64,000 nucleotides of DNA, from positions 1 to 64,000 of the forward strand of contig UQYM01000011.1 in assembly GCA_900545315.1 (NCBI GenBank). Direction: 5' to 3'. Below are positions 36,084 through 45,267 of the stretch, piece after piece (the stretch's first letter is position 1; each line of letters starts with the position of its first letter). The position numbers were made by a program, and so were the translations under genes. Below the pieces are notes generated by a model. It had not been told where the DNA came from. It was given only the letters and a program-made list of their open reading frames with translations, and searched no databases. This DNA comes from an uncultured Alistipes sp. (GTDB lineage: Bacteria; Bacteroidota; Bacteroidia; Bacteroidales; Rikenellaceae).

Positions 36084-36607
36084 TAGGTATAAGTTTGATA
36101 AACAATTGTGCAGTAGTTCGGTCTCTTGAAATTAGTAGCTGGTTGTTATCGGTTAATGGTGTCTCTTCAAAGGCGTTGGATCAGCATTTCCTGTTTCTGT
36201 ACCGTAGCACACATTTCTAGTAGTCGTTCCAAACCGTTTCGATTCGGTACATTCGCTGGAACCATTCCCTGATAAAGCTCGCTGTGCGGCCCCTGTGACG
36301 GATTGGTCAATCCATCTTCTATCATCGTCTTATGCCATCGCTGTGCGATCGGTGTCGGGCCGGTGTGCCCCTTGTATTGGGTTGCGGCTTTGCTTACAGA
36401 GGATCCTGCAAGAAATCTACCTCCGAAATCCAATGCATATCTCGTTGTTATTCAATGTGTTGAAGAAGTGTGCTGATTCGATACCTGTTGTAATTGTGTG
36501 TTGTTTTAGGGGTTCTATATCGGTTTATTTGTTGCTTGTGCCGTTTCTGGGTGGGCGTTCTGTTTGGGAAACCCGTTGTAAGCAAGCGTTTTCGACGCCA
36601 ATATTAG
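36084..36607. other. Intergenic region lrgA / uvrD (524 bp)
   Basis: No promoter box or terminator was recognised. An 88-codon minus frame at 36167-36433 starts at TTG and has no recognisable features. Confidence 0.35.
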
Positions 36608-39367
36608 CTATAAAATTTGTAATCGGGCAAATTTTTGTAAAAGAACTTTGCGACCGGCTGGCCCAAAATCGACCGTCAGCTTGATGTCGTTGCTCCACTC
36701 TTCGATGGCGATAATGGTTCCCTGACCAAATTTCGCATGGGCTACCCGTGTGCCCACCACCAAAGCCCCTCCACTCGACGGGGTTGAGGCGGTTGGCGTT
36801 GCAGCTCCTCCTGCATGGGACGATGCGTTGCTCCCGGCTGTATTCCCCCAGCTGTTGCTGCCCACACCTCCCGGAACAGTGGTTGCGGGACGAGGTTGTC
36901 CCATGCCCTGTCTCGAGGGGGGCATTCCGGTGCCTCCGGCATAACCTGTTGCGGTCGGACGGCTGGTTGCTGTTCCTCCCGGACGGGAATCGATGCTGCG
37001 AAGACGTCCTCCCGGTTTGAGCGGTTCAACCCGCTGTGGCGCCTGCTCGCGGGAAGGATAATAGGTGCGGGGACCTGAGGATCCGTTGGTTTGGTAGCCT
37101 CCACTACGAGAGTTCCCGTAATTTCCGCTGCGGGTGTTGCCACCGTATCCGGTGTTGCGGTCGTTGCCGTGAGCTCCGTACCCGTTGCGTCCTGCCCCGG
37201 CCGCATATCCCCCTCCATATGAGGGACGGTCGACGTAACTGTTTCGGTTGGAATCATAGCCTCCAGTCCGACCTGCTCCATAAGTGTGCGATCCACGGCC
37301 ATAACCTCCGGCAGCACGTCCATAGGTTGAGGCCGAATCCTCATCCTCCTCCGGATCGCAGTCGAGATCGAACTGCACATCGAGATAGCATGGATCGATC
37401 TCTCCCAAAAAACGGCTCGGACGGCTGAAGGTCATCTCTCCCCATTTGAACCGCGATTCGGCAAAGGAGAGTACTGCAGCCCGTTTGGCCCGGGTGAGCG
37501 CCACGTAAAAGAGCCGTCGCTCCTCTTCCAGCCCCTCCGGTGAGCCGAGACTCATCAGACTCGGAAACAGATTCTCCTCCAATCCGGCAATATAGACATA
37601 CTCAAACTCCAACCCTTTGGCCGAGTGAACCGTCATCAGTGTCACCTTGTTGAACTCCTCGGGCTTTTCGTTGTCCATGTCGGTCAGTAACGCAATGTTC
37701 TGTAACCACTCGTCAATCTGGATCATGCCGGGCGTCGGTGCCTCATCCGCTGCAGTGCTCTCTGCAACGGCCCGTTCCTGCTCCTCGACATAGCTGCGGA
37801 TCGAGTTGAGCAACTCCTCGATGTTCTCCAGGGCACTGATCGATTCCGGGGTCTGCTGCATCTTGTAGGTGCCGATCAACCCCGAACGGGTGGCAATCTC
37901 CAACCCCAGCGTGTAGGCTTCGGTCGTGGCACGCATCTCGGATAGCTCTCCGATCATTTTGGCGAACTGGGCCACTTTGTTGGCTGCCGCACCCGATAGT
38001 CCGATCTCCGATACCCCCAACGTGCTCACGGCCTCCCACATGCTCATGTTATGGGTGGCAGCGGCTGCTGCAATCTTGTTGAGCGTCACCTCTCCGATGC
38101 CTCGGGCCGGCGTGTTGATGATGCGGCGCAGCGCCTCGTCATCGCGCGGGTTAACTACCAGTCGCACATAAGCCAGCAGATCTTTTACCTCCTTGCGTTG
38201 GTAGAAGGACATGCCGCCATATATCTTATAGGGAATGTTGCGGTTGCGAAGTGCCTCCTCCAAAGCGCGGGATTGGGCATTCGTCCGATACAAAATCGCA
38301 ATGTCACTGTATTGAGCTCCGCGAGTCCGAACAGTCGTGTAAATATCCGATGCAATCAGCGATGACTCCTCCTTGTCGGTGTAGGCCTTCAATACCCGGA
38401 TCTTTTCGCCCTTTTCGGCAGCAGAGAAGGACTTTTTGCGAATCTGACGCTGATTTTTCTCGATCACGCAGTTGGCCGCATTGACAATCGTCTGGGTTGA
38501 ACGGTAGTTTTGTTCCAGCTTGAAGAGCTTGGCTCCCGGAAAATCCTGCTGGAAGCGCAAGATGTTCTCGATCTTCGCCCCCCGGAACGAATAGATGCTT
38601 TGCGCATCGTCTCCCACCACACAAACATTGCCGTGACGTGCTCCCAACTGGCGGATGATGACATATTGGGCAAAGTTGGTGTCCTGATACTCATCCACCA
38701 AAATGTAACGGAACTGCTCTTGATATTTGGCCAGCACATCGGGCCGGTCACGCATCAGAATATTGGTGTTGAGCAGTAGATCGTCGAAATCCATCGCCCC
38801 GTTTTCGCGGCATTTGCGCATGTAGAGCTTGTAGATGTCCAAAAACTGCGGAATCCGTAACTCCCGATCTTCTGCCTGCAATGAGCTGTTTGCTTCGTAA
38901 GCCTGGGGTGTGACCAGATTGTTTTTCGCCTTCGAGATGCGGGCCGCAATGTTGTTGGGCTTGTAGGTCTCGTCCGAAAGATTCAGCTCCTTGATCGCCA
39001 GTTTGACGAGATTCTTGGCATCGGAGGCATCATAGATCGTGAACGATGACGGATAACCCAACTTGTCGGCTTCGGCACGCAGAATGCGTGCAAAGATCGA
39101 GTGAAAGGTACTCATCCACAACCGACGACTCATCCCTCCGGGTACCAGCGTGTCGATACGTTCACGCATCTCGCGGGCCGCCTTATTGGTAAAGGTGAGC
39201 GCCAGAATCGAGCTGGCCGGAACGCCCTGCGAAAGCATATAGGCAATGCGGCAGGTCAAGACACGGGTCTTGCCGGAACCGGCTCCGGCGATAATCAACG
39301 ATGCACCCTGGTAGTTGACCACTGCGTCGTGTTGGGTGGGATTGAGCGTTTGGATATAGTCCGACAT
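36608..39367 (-). CDS. UvrD/PcrA/Rep-type superfamily 1 helicase with long Gly/Tyr/Arg-rich linker
   Basis: This ATP-dependent 3'-5' DNA helicase of repair is 919 residues. Motifs are GAGSGKT (28-34, Walker A), LTFTNKAA (motif Ia), DEYQDTN (motif II), GDDAQSIYSFRGA (motif III), LEQNYRST (motif IV), TVHSAKGLEFEYVY (motif V) and LTRAKR (motif VI). After an acidic patch (DCDPEEDED) comes about 200 residues rich in Gly/Tyr/Arg/Asn/Ser (about 666-866) with repeated GGY, GYG and RSG elements. The C-terminal Tudor-like domain (VGTRVAHAKFGQGTIIAIE...) is the one that binds RNA polymerase in PcrA. The start is ATG 39367; the promoter box at 39410-39417 sits inside the longer frame and rules it out. 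Confidence 0.95.
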   Translation of the reverse strand: MSDYIQTLNPTQHDAVVNYQGASLIIAGAGSGKTRVLTCRIAYMLSQGVPASSILALTFTNKAAREMRERIDTLVPGGMSRRLWMSTFHSIFARILRAEADKLGYPSSFTIYDASDAKNLVKLAIKELNLSDETYKPNNIAARISKAKNNLVTPQAYEANSSLQAEDRELRIPQFLDIYKLYMRKCRENGAMDFDDLLLNTNILMRDRPDVLAKYQEQFRYILVDEYQDTNFAQYVIIRQLGARHGNVCVVGDDAQSIYSFRGAKIENILRFQQDFPGAKLFKLEQNYRSTQTIVNAANCVIEKNQRQIRKKSFSAAEKGEKIRVLKAYTDKEESSLIASDIYTTVRTRGAQYSDIAILYRTNAQSRALEEALRNRNIPYKIYGGMSFYQRKEVKDLLAYVRLVVNPRDDEALRRIINTPARGIGEVTLNKIAAAAATHNMSMWEAVSTLGVSEIGLSGAAANKVAQFAKMIGELSEMRATTEAYTLGLEIATRSGLIGTYKMQQTPESISALENIEELLNSIRSYVEEQERAVAESTAADEAPTPGMIQIDEWLQNIALLTDMDNEKPEEFNKVTLMTVHSAKGLEFEYVYIAGLEENLFPSLMSLGSPEGLEEERRLFYVALTRAKRAAVLSFAESRFKWGEMTFSRPSRFLGEIDPCYLDVQFDLDCDPEEDEDSASTYGRAAGGYGRGSHTYGAGRTGGYDSNRNSYVDRPSYGGGYAAGAGRNGYGAHGNDRNTGYGGNTRSGNYGNSRSGGYQTNGSSGPRTYYPSREQAPQRVEPLKPGGRLRSIDSRPGGTATSRPTATGYAGGTGMPPSRQGMGQPRPATTVPGGVGSNSWGNTAGSNASSHAGGAATPTASTPSSGGALVVGTRVAHAKFGQGTIIAIEEWSNDIKLTVDFGPAGRKVLLQKFARLQIL

Positions 39368-39409
39368 CTTGTGAAATCGGGAGGGAAAATAGGACCCCCT
39401 CCACGGCCG

Positions 39410-39417
39410 CAAAGGTA
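39410..39417 (-). promoter_or_regulatory. Bacteroidota -7 promoter box (TACCTTTG) of the helicase gene
   Basis: An exact match on the minus strand, 43 bp upstream of ATG 39367. Confidence 0.6.
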
Positions 39418-39915
39418 CTCAAACCACCGCACCCGCGCAACCATCCCAAACTTTTTGTTCAATATTGTCCTCCTGTGCTGCGATTTGTCAGAAGAGATCG
39501 TTGAACGATAGGAGATGGATCCGTGTTGGATAGTAAGTCGATCTCGATTTGATCGGGTGTGATTGGGGGAAGGGTGATGGCGTGTTCGGTTCACGTAGCC
39601 TGCAGTCGATTGGAAAGTAGCAAGAAGGCTGAAGCGTCCTGTTATTGATATTGGGTGGGTTGGGGAATCGTGGATGGGGGCTGTATTCTTCGTAGCGATT
39701 GGGAGTTAATGGAACTTATGTTGTTTTGTGGAAATGAGTATTTTATGGCTTGTAAGCCGTTGTCTAAAATTGAAAACCGGGGCATCACGAAAGCATTCTC
39801 TAAAATCGGTCCGCAAAACAAAATTCTGAACCATAAAGACTCGCCTGCAGCGTCAGATAGTCATAAAATCGGCTTTTGAAGCGGCTGGAATGGCTAATCA
39901 GAGATATTTTATAAT

Positions 39916-39923
39916 ATTTTTGC
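39916..39923 (+). promoter_or_regulatory. Bacteroidota -7 promoter box (TATTTTTG) of moxR
   Basis: An exact TAnnTTTG match 103 bp upstream of moxR. A second near-match, TACCTTTA, lies about 25 bp further on. Confidence 0.4.
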
Positions 39924-40026
39924 ATCTCAGCCGTTAAAAAGCTACCTTTACAAAGATAAGGTGCCGATGATGTTACGTCGGCGAGTTGCGTACCTGAAAA
40001 ATTCAAACGATAATAGACAATAAATA

Positions 40027-41025
40027 ATGAGTGAGGTTATCAACATCAAAGAGCTCAACGAACGTATCGAACGCGAAAGCGTCTTCGTCGATACGCTGAA
40101 TATGGAGATGAGCAAAGTGATTGTCGGTCAGAAACATCTGGTCGATACACTGCTTATCGGCCTGCTCGCAAACGGACATATCCTGCTCGAGGGTGTGCCG
40201 GGTCTGGCCAAAACCCTGGCCATTACCACGCTGGCTCAGGCGGTGGATGCCAAATTCAGCCGAATCCAATTTACCCCCGATCTGTTGCCGGCCGACCTGC
40301 TCGGTACCATGATCTATTCGCAAAAACGGGAGGAGTTTACCGTACGTAAAGGCCCGATCTTTGCCAACTTTATCCTGGCCGATGAGATCAACCGTTCCCC
40401 GGCCAAGGTGCAGAGTGCGCTGCTCGAGGCGATGCAGGAGCGACAGGTAACCATCGGCGACGAAACGTATAAATTGCCGGAACCCTTCCTTGTATTGGCC
40501 ACGCAGAACCCGCTGGAACAGGAGGGTACCTATCCGCTGCCTGAGGCACAGGTCGACCGTTTTATGCTGAAGGCCCGCATTACCTACCCCAAAAAACAGG
40601 AGGAGCGCGATATCATGCGACTCAACCTGTTGGGAACCTTCCCGAAACCCAATCGCGTGATCGAACCCGAAGATATCGTCAAAGCACGTACCGTCGTGCA
40701 CGATGTCTATATGGACGAGAAGATCGAAAAATATATCGTGGATATCATCTTCGCTACTCGCGAACCTTCGCAGTACAACAACTTGCAGTCGCTGACTCCA
40801 CTGATTGCCTACGGTGGTTCGCCCCGTGCGTCGATCTCGTTGGCCAAGGCGGCCAAGAGCTACGCCTTCATCAAACGGAGAGGCTATGTCATTCCGGAAG
40901 ATGTACGTGCGGTCTGCCACGATGTATTGCGTCACCGTATCGGCCTGACCTACGAGGCTGAGGCTGAAAATGTAACCACCGAAGAGATCATCACCCAGAT
41001 CTTGAACAACGTCGAGGTGCCTTAA
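40027..41025 (+). CDS. moxR: MoxR-family AAA+ ATPase (Bat cluster)
   Basis: The 332-residue AAA+ chaperone has Walker A GVPGLAKT (about 58-65), Walker B ILADEINRSPAKVQSALLEAMQE, sensor 1 VLATQNPLEQEGTYPLPEAQVDRF and a C-terminal lid with the sensor 2 region. MoxR proteins work with VWA-domain proteins in maturation of complexes and envelope stress. It heads the Bat cluster, which in Bacteroidota is linked to stress tolerance. A 635-bp gap separates it from the DUF58 gene. Confidence 0.95.
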   Translation: MSEVINIKELNERIERESVFVDTLNMEMSKVIVGQKHLVDTLLIGLLANGHILLEGVPGLAKTLAITTLAQAVDAKFSRIQFTPDLLPADLLGTMIYSQKREEFTVRKGPIFANFILADEINRSPAKVQSALLEAMQERQVTIGDETYKLPEPFLVLATQNPLEQEGTYPLPEAQVDRFMLKARITYPKKQEERDIMRLNLLGTFPKPNRVIEPEDIVKARTVVHDVYMDEKIEKYIVDIIFATREPSQYNNLQSLTPLIAYGGSPRASISLAKAAKSYAFIKRRGYVIPEDVRAVCHDVLRHRIGLTYEAEAENVTTEEIITQILNNVEVP

Positions 41026-41660
41026 TCGGACTTTGGCGTTGGGACGACCCGTGCGAGGGTACCTGTGTGACCTGCTCGAGCAGATCTGCGTGAGGTTTGA
41101 TGTCGCACCATGAACTCCGAGGCTATCGGGGTGATGCTTTTGTAGGGGACGTTTGCCGGGCGCATGCAGGCAGATATGGTGGGCCGCTGGAGGTGATGAA
41201 TATTTTGAGATCGATCTGTTCTCTGGGTCGTTTTGCTGAGTAGGGAGTGTCCCGATTTTGGTTATGACGGCGTGGGTCTATGAGGTGAGAAGATGCGCTG
41301 CACCTTGCGGATGTGAACGTCGGCAATCGTATGCAGGATGAGGGTAGATATCGCAATGGCGTGATACCTCTCTGATGCGTGCATGCATGGCCGGAGGTGA
41401 AGTGCTCTCGGACAGACCGAAAGCGGAGCAGGCGGCCGCCGGGTTGTCTAAAGGTTTAGGCGTGGGGGCCGGAAGGTATTCAGCACAAAGTGTCGGAAGC
41501 GGTGGACCGCAATAAGAGCTGCGACAACAAGGGCGACCGGGACATAAACTGCGGCACGGAGTGTCAAAAAGGACGCTTCGGGGTGTTGACAGGCGTCGCA
41601 TTTAACTGGCGCAGCATATAAAAAGAGGTAATGCACGGCAGTCGTGCAAGGAAAAACAAC
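41026..41660. other. Intergenic region moxR / DUF58 (635 bp)
   Basis: In most Bat clusters these genes are close together. Here the gap is long and I see no gene, terminator or promoter box in it. Confidence 0.4.
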
Positions 41661-42548
41661 ATGAGCGAAAATAGCAACGACATACTTCGGCAGGTCCGAA
41701 AAATCGAAATCAAGACGCGCGGACTGAGCAACGAAATCTTTGCCGGGCAGTACCACAGTGCCTTCAAGGGCCGTGGTATGGCCTTCAGTGAAGTGCGCGA
41801 ATATCGTGTCGGTGACGATGTGCGTGATATCGATTGGAATGTGACCGCCCGGAGTCGCTCTCCCCATGTCAAGGTGTATGAGGAGGAGCGCGAATTGACC
41901 ATGATGCTGCTGGTCGATGTGAGCGGTTCGCGTCTGTTCGGTTCGACCTCCAAACTCAAAAAGAACCTCATTACCGAAATCGCCGCAGTGCTGGCCTTTT
42001 CGGCTACCGAAAATAACGATAAGGTGGGCTGTATCTTCTTCAGCGACAGGGTCGAGAAGTTTATTCCGCCCAAGAAGGGGAGAGCTCATATTCTGATGAT
42101 CATCCGTGAACTGATCGAATTTACCCCGCAGGCTACCGGTACTGATGTGGGCGAGGCGTTGCACTATCTGACCAATGTGCTCAAAAAACGTTCGACCGCT
42201 TTTGTGTTGTCCGATTTCATGGATTGTGAGGGCACCGAACGAGTCCGTTTCGAAGACCCGCTGAAAATTGCCTCCGGTAAACACGATCTGGTCGGGATTC
42301 GCATTTATGACCGACGCGAAGAGAGTCTGCCCGATGTGGGTATTCTGGAGCTCCAGGACGCTGAAACAGGCGAAAAGGTGTGGGTCGATACCTCCGCAGT
42401 TTCGACCCGAAAGGCCTATGCCGACCATTGGACAAAGACCAATACCCTGATTGACCATGCGTTGAGTCGTGCACGGGTGGATAATGTCCGGATCGCTACG
42501 GATGAAGATTATGTCAAATCGCTGATGCAACTCTTTAAGCGCAGATGA
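41661..42548 (+). CDS. DUF58 domain protein (Bat cluster)
   Basis: The 295-residue protein has the DUF58 signature GRGMAFSEVREYRVGDDVRDIDWNVTAR (about 39-66). It is followed by a VWA-like half (LLVDVSGSRLFG) with a DxSxS metal-site motif. DUF58 proteins accompany MoxR ATPases and VWA proteins. The start is ATG 41661 (MSENSNDILRQV). Its stop overlaps the next start as ATGA (4 bp), showing translational coupling. Confidence 0.93.
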   Translation: MSENSNDILRQVRKIEIKTRGLSNEIFAGQYHSAFKGRGMAFSEVREYRVGDDVRDIDWNVTARSRSPHVKVYEEERELTMMLLVDVSGSRLFGSTSKLKKNLITEIAAVLAFSATENNDKVGCIFFSDRVEKFIPPKKGRAHILMIIRELIEFTPQATGTDVGEALHYLTNVLKKRSTAFVLSDFMDCEGTERVRFEDPLKIASGKHDLVGIRIYDRREESLPDVGILELQDAETGEKVWVDTSAVSTRKAYADHWTKTNTLIDHALSRARVDNVRIATDEDYVKSLMQLFKRR

Positions 42549-43894
42549 TGCAAAAGATGTTTTGGAGATATATGTGTCGTTGGACTGTTGCACTGCTGAT
42601 AGCGGCAGGTATTTATGCGGTGGGGTTGCTCTGTGCACCGCAATCCCGGGCAGCCCTCCCGTCCCGAGCAGAGGCAGCAGCCAAAATCGATTCGATAGTG
42701 GCTCGCAACAGTGCGGATACCACTCGTAAAGGGCGTAACGATGCGCCGGTCGTACGGGCCAAACTCAGTGCAGATACCATTCTGATCGGACAGCGGGTAA
42801 AACTGCGGATCGATGTGGATAAAGATGTAATGCAGATGATCGGCTTCCCCGAATTCGAAAACGGACGTTTGGCCGATTCGCTGGAGATCCTGATGCAATC
42901 CCCCATCGACACGGTGCGACAGGGGCGTCGCGAACACCTGAGCTGCGAATACCTGCTCACCTGTTTCTCTCCCGCTGACTATCGGATGGGAAAATTCCCC
43001 GCACTCTGGGCCGACAAAAATATTGTCGATACGGTCTGGTCAGTCGATTCGATCCGTCTGATCGTAATGGCGCCGCCGGTCGATACGGTTCATAACACCA
43101 TTTATGATATTCGTCCGCCGATGCGGATTCCGTTGCGGTTCGGGGAGGTGAGCGGTTACCTGTTGATCGGGTTGGTTGCCGCCCTGATTATCGCTTTGGT
43201 CATTTACCTGTTGCTCTTTAAACGGGGTAAAGGGTTGCTGGCGGCACTGCGTGGTCCGGCCGATCCTCCGCATGTGACAGCAATTAAGGAGCTCGAAAAA
43301 CTTCATACCCAAAAACTGTGGCAGTCCGGCAAATCGAAACAGTATTATACCGGTCTGACTGAGATTTTGCGAGCCTATCTGGTGGGGCGTTACCATTTCC
43401 AGGCGATGGAGATGACCTCGGCCGAGATTTTGGCCTGCATCCGGGAGTTGGCTGTTGAGGAGCGCTCCGCTGCACGCTTGAAACGATTGCTTGAGATAGC
43501 CGATTTCGTCAAATTTGCCAAACTCGAACCCGATCCGGAGCAGAACGAAGAGGCTTACCAGGATGCCTACTATTTTGTTGAGGAGACCAAAGAACAACCT
43601 GCCGAACAGCCGACCGGACAGAATGGGACCGGTCAGGGGACCCCAAGCGGGACCAATCAGAAACCTCAATCAACGGTCGTTTCTGCATCAGCTGCATCGC
43701 AACCGTCTGTTGGGGCACAATCCTCAGGAGGATCACAGCGTTCCAATTCGCAGCTTCCTAATCAACAAATGGAAGTTCAACAGTCGGCAGGTTACGTAGC
43801 TGGAGCACCGTCAACCAATTCTGTTCAACAGCATTCTGCTGATGTTGGAATGGGTGCATCGGAGAATCACACAAAGAGGGAGGAGCAGGCATGA
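42545..43894 (+). CDS. BatD/DUF4381-like membrane protein with low-complexity tail
   Basis: The 449-residue protein has an N-terminal signal/anchor (10-36). A beta-rich extracytoplasmic domain follows (65-178; VRAKLSADTILIGQRVKLRI, the BatD-like immunoglobulin-type start). Next come one membrane span (203-226), a cytoplasmic helical region (240-350; LEKLHTQKLWQSGKSKQYYTGLTEILRAYL), and a 95-residue Gln/Ser/Thr/Gly-rich tail. The arrangement matches the small BatD-like/DUF4381 proteins of Bat clusters. Overlap is 4 bp with both neighbours. Confidence 0.8.
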   Translation: MMQKMFWRYMCRWTVALLIAAGIYAVGLLCAPQSRAALPSRAEAAAKIDSIVARNSADTTRKGRNDAPVVRAKLSADTILIGQRVKLRIDVDKDVMQMIGFPEFENGRLADSLEILMQSPIDTVRQGRREHLSCEYLLTCFSPADYRMGKFPALWADKNIVDTVWSVDSIRLIVMAPPVDTVHNTIYDIRPPMRIPLRFGEVSGYLLIGLVAALIIALVIYLLLFKRGKGLLAALRGPADPPHVTAIKELEKLHTQKLWQSGKSKQYYTGLTEILRAYLVGRYHFQAMEMTSAEILACIRELAVEERSAARLKRLLEIADFVKFAKLEPDPEQNEEAYQDAYYFVEETKEQPAEQPTGQNGTGQGTPSGTNQKPQSTVVSASAASQPSVGAQSSGGSQRSNSQLPNQQMEVQQSAGYVAGAPSTNSVQQHSADVGMGASENHTKREEQA

Positions 43895-44748
43895 AAACGG
43901 TGATGATACGGCGAATTGCATTGGGAATCCTGGTGTTGGTCGGATTTGCGGGGTCGGCATGGGCACAGCGTTATCCTGAGCGGCGTGTGTTGCGTTCCGG
44001 TAACAGCCTTTATGAGAAGAAACAATATCCTGAGGCCGAAACGAAGTATCGCAAAGCACAGGATATGAATCCTACCTATGAGGGGTTGTTCAATCTGGCC
44101 GATGTGTTGTACAAACAGAAGCGGTACGAAGAGGCGCTCAATATTCTCAAGCAGATTGCTCGGGATGATGTGGCTGGGTTGCACTCTCCCGATGCCTATT
44201 ACAATTTGGGTAACACCTATTTCCAGATGAAGAAGCTGCCCGAAGCGGCGGAGGCGTATAAAAACACGTTGCGGCGTAATCCCAATGATGATGAGGCACG
44301 GTACAATTTGGCTTATGTGTTGGAGCTGATGAAGCAGAATAACAACAATCAGAACAACCAGAACAATCAAAATAATCAGAACCAAAACAACCAAAATAAT
44401 AACCAGAACCAGAATCAAAACCAGAATAATCCGAACGATCAGAAAAATCAGAAGCAGCCGCCCAAGAAGGATCAGGGCAATGGTAATAATGATCAGCAGG
44501 ATAAGAACAAGGACAAGAATAACGACCAGAATCAAAACCAGAATGGACAGCAGAACCCGGATCAAAACGGTCAAAACCCACAGGGACAGAATCCTGAACA
44601 GGGCGATGGTCAATCGCAGCCCAATCGCATGAGCCGTGAGGAGGCCGACCGGATGTTGGATGCGGTCCAGAGCAACGAAGATAACACGAAGAAGAAGGTG
44701 GAGGCTCGCAAAGTTCGCGGTGTCGCTCCCTCCGGAAAGAACTGGTAA
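43891..44748 (+). CDS. TPR protein with Asn/Gln-rich region (BatC-like)
   Basis: The 285-residue protein has a signal peptide (1-25), three TPR units (about 38-150: SLYEKKQYPEAETKYRKAQ, LADVLYKQKRYEEALNILKQ, YYNLGNTYFQMKKLPEAAEAYK), a 90-residue Asn/Gln/Asp/Lys-rich stretch (about 152-247) and a short helical C-terminus (SREEADRMLDAVQSNEDN). BatC proteins of Bacteroidota have this layout. The N/Q run is encoded mostly by mixed AAC/AAT/CAG/CAA codons, not a pure repeat. It is coupled to the upstream gene by ATGA. Confidence 0.88.
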   Translation: MKTVMIRRIALGILVLVGFAGSAWAQRYPERRVLRSGNSLYEKKQYPEAETKYRKAQDMNPTYEGLFNLADVLYKQKRYEEALNILKQIARDDVAGLHSPDAYYNLGNTYFQMKKLPEAAEAYKNTLRRNPNDDEARYNLAYVLELMKQNNNNQNNQNNQNNQNQNNQNNNQNQNQNQNNPNDQKNQKQPPKKDQGNGNNDQQDKNKDKNNDQNQNQNGQQNPDQNGQNPQGQNPEQGDGQSQPNRMSREEADRMLDAVQSNEDNTKKKVEARKVRGVAPSGKNW

Positions 44749-45267
44749 ACAGAACTTTTGAGGTCCGTTGCTGCGCCCCGCAAGATTGACCGCATAACCC
44801 GTATGGCAAGAGGTTGAAAGGCCAGGGAGGTGAGTGTCGGTGCATTCGGTGACTGGGACTGCGGGTCGGTTTGGCCGAGTGGTACGTCAGGGAAGATTTT
44901 GAGGAATCGGTTGATGTAGGTGCGTGAACTGGTCGCTGGTTCAGGTGCATGATTGGAGAGTTGTGGATGTTTTGTCAGAAGCCGACAGGGGCTGTTTGTT
45001 GGCAACGTCCCAGATCGTGTAGGTCGTGAAGCCTGTGGGTTCGGTTGCAGCGGTGAGCCGCGAGCAGTAGGGTGGTGGAGCTGAAGAGGAATAGAGCGGT
45101 CGAAAGAGGCCATTTCGGATCCATCTTGCGGGGGGGGGATGAAAATCTCCTTATGCAGAGCTTGATGGTACGTTCTGCAGCGAAGGATCCCGAGACATGA
45201 ACGCAAAGTGATATTGGACCGGTATCCGATAGCGGATCGGTGAATATACAGAGTAAAGAAAAAGATT
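44749..45267. other. Intergenic region within the Bat cluster (519 bp)
   Basis: It holds no gene I can support. It contains a run of nine G residues at 45130-45138, about 130 bp before the VWA gene. Confidence 0.4.

Larger units (their letters stand above)
39368..40026. other. Divergent intergenic region uvrD / moxR (659 bp)
   Basis: It carries promoter boxes for both neighbours. No gene is supported. Confidence 0.45.

Noticed and set aside
36167..36433. 88-codon minus-strand frame between lrgA and uvrD
   Set aside because: It starts at TTG, has no promoter box, and shows no recognisable domain or compositional sign of coding.
40003..40935. 310-codon frame antisense to moxR (and similar long antisense frames over purD, the GH2 gene, DUF58 and the TPR gene)
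   Set aside because: These are mirror frames of clearly recognised genes, caused by GC-rich codon patterns. None has its own features.
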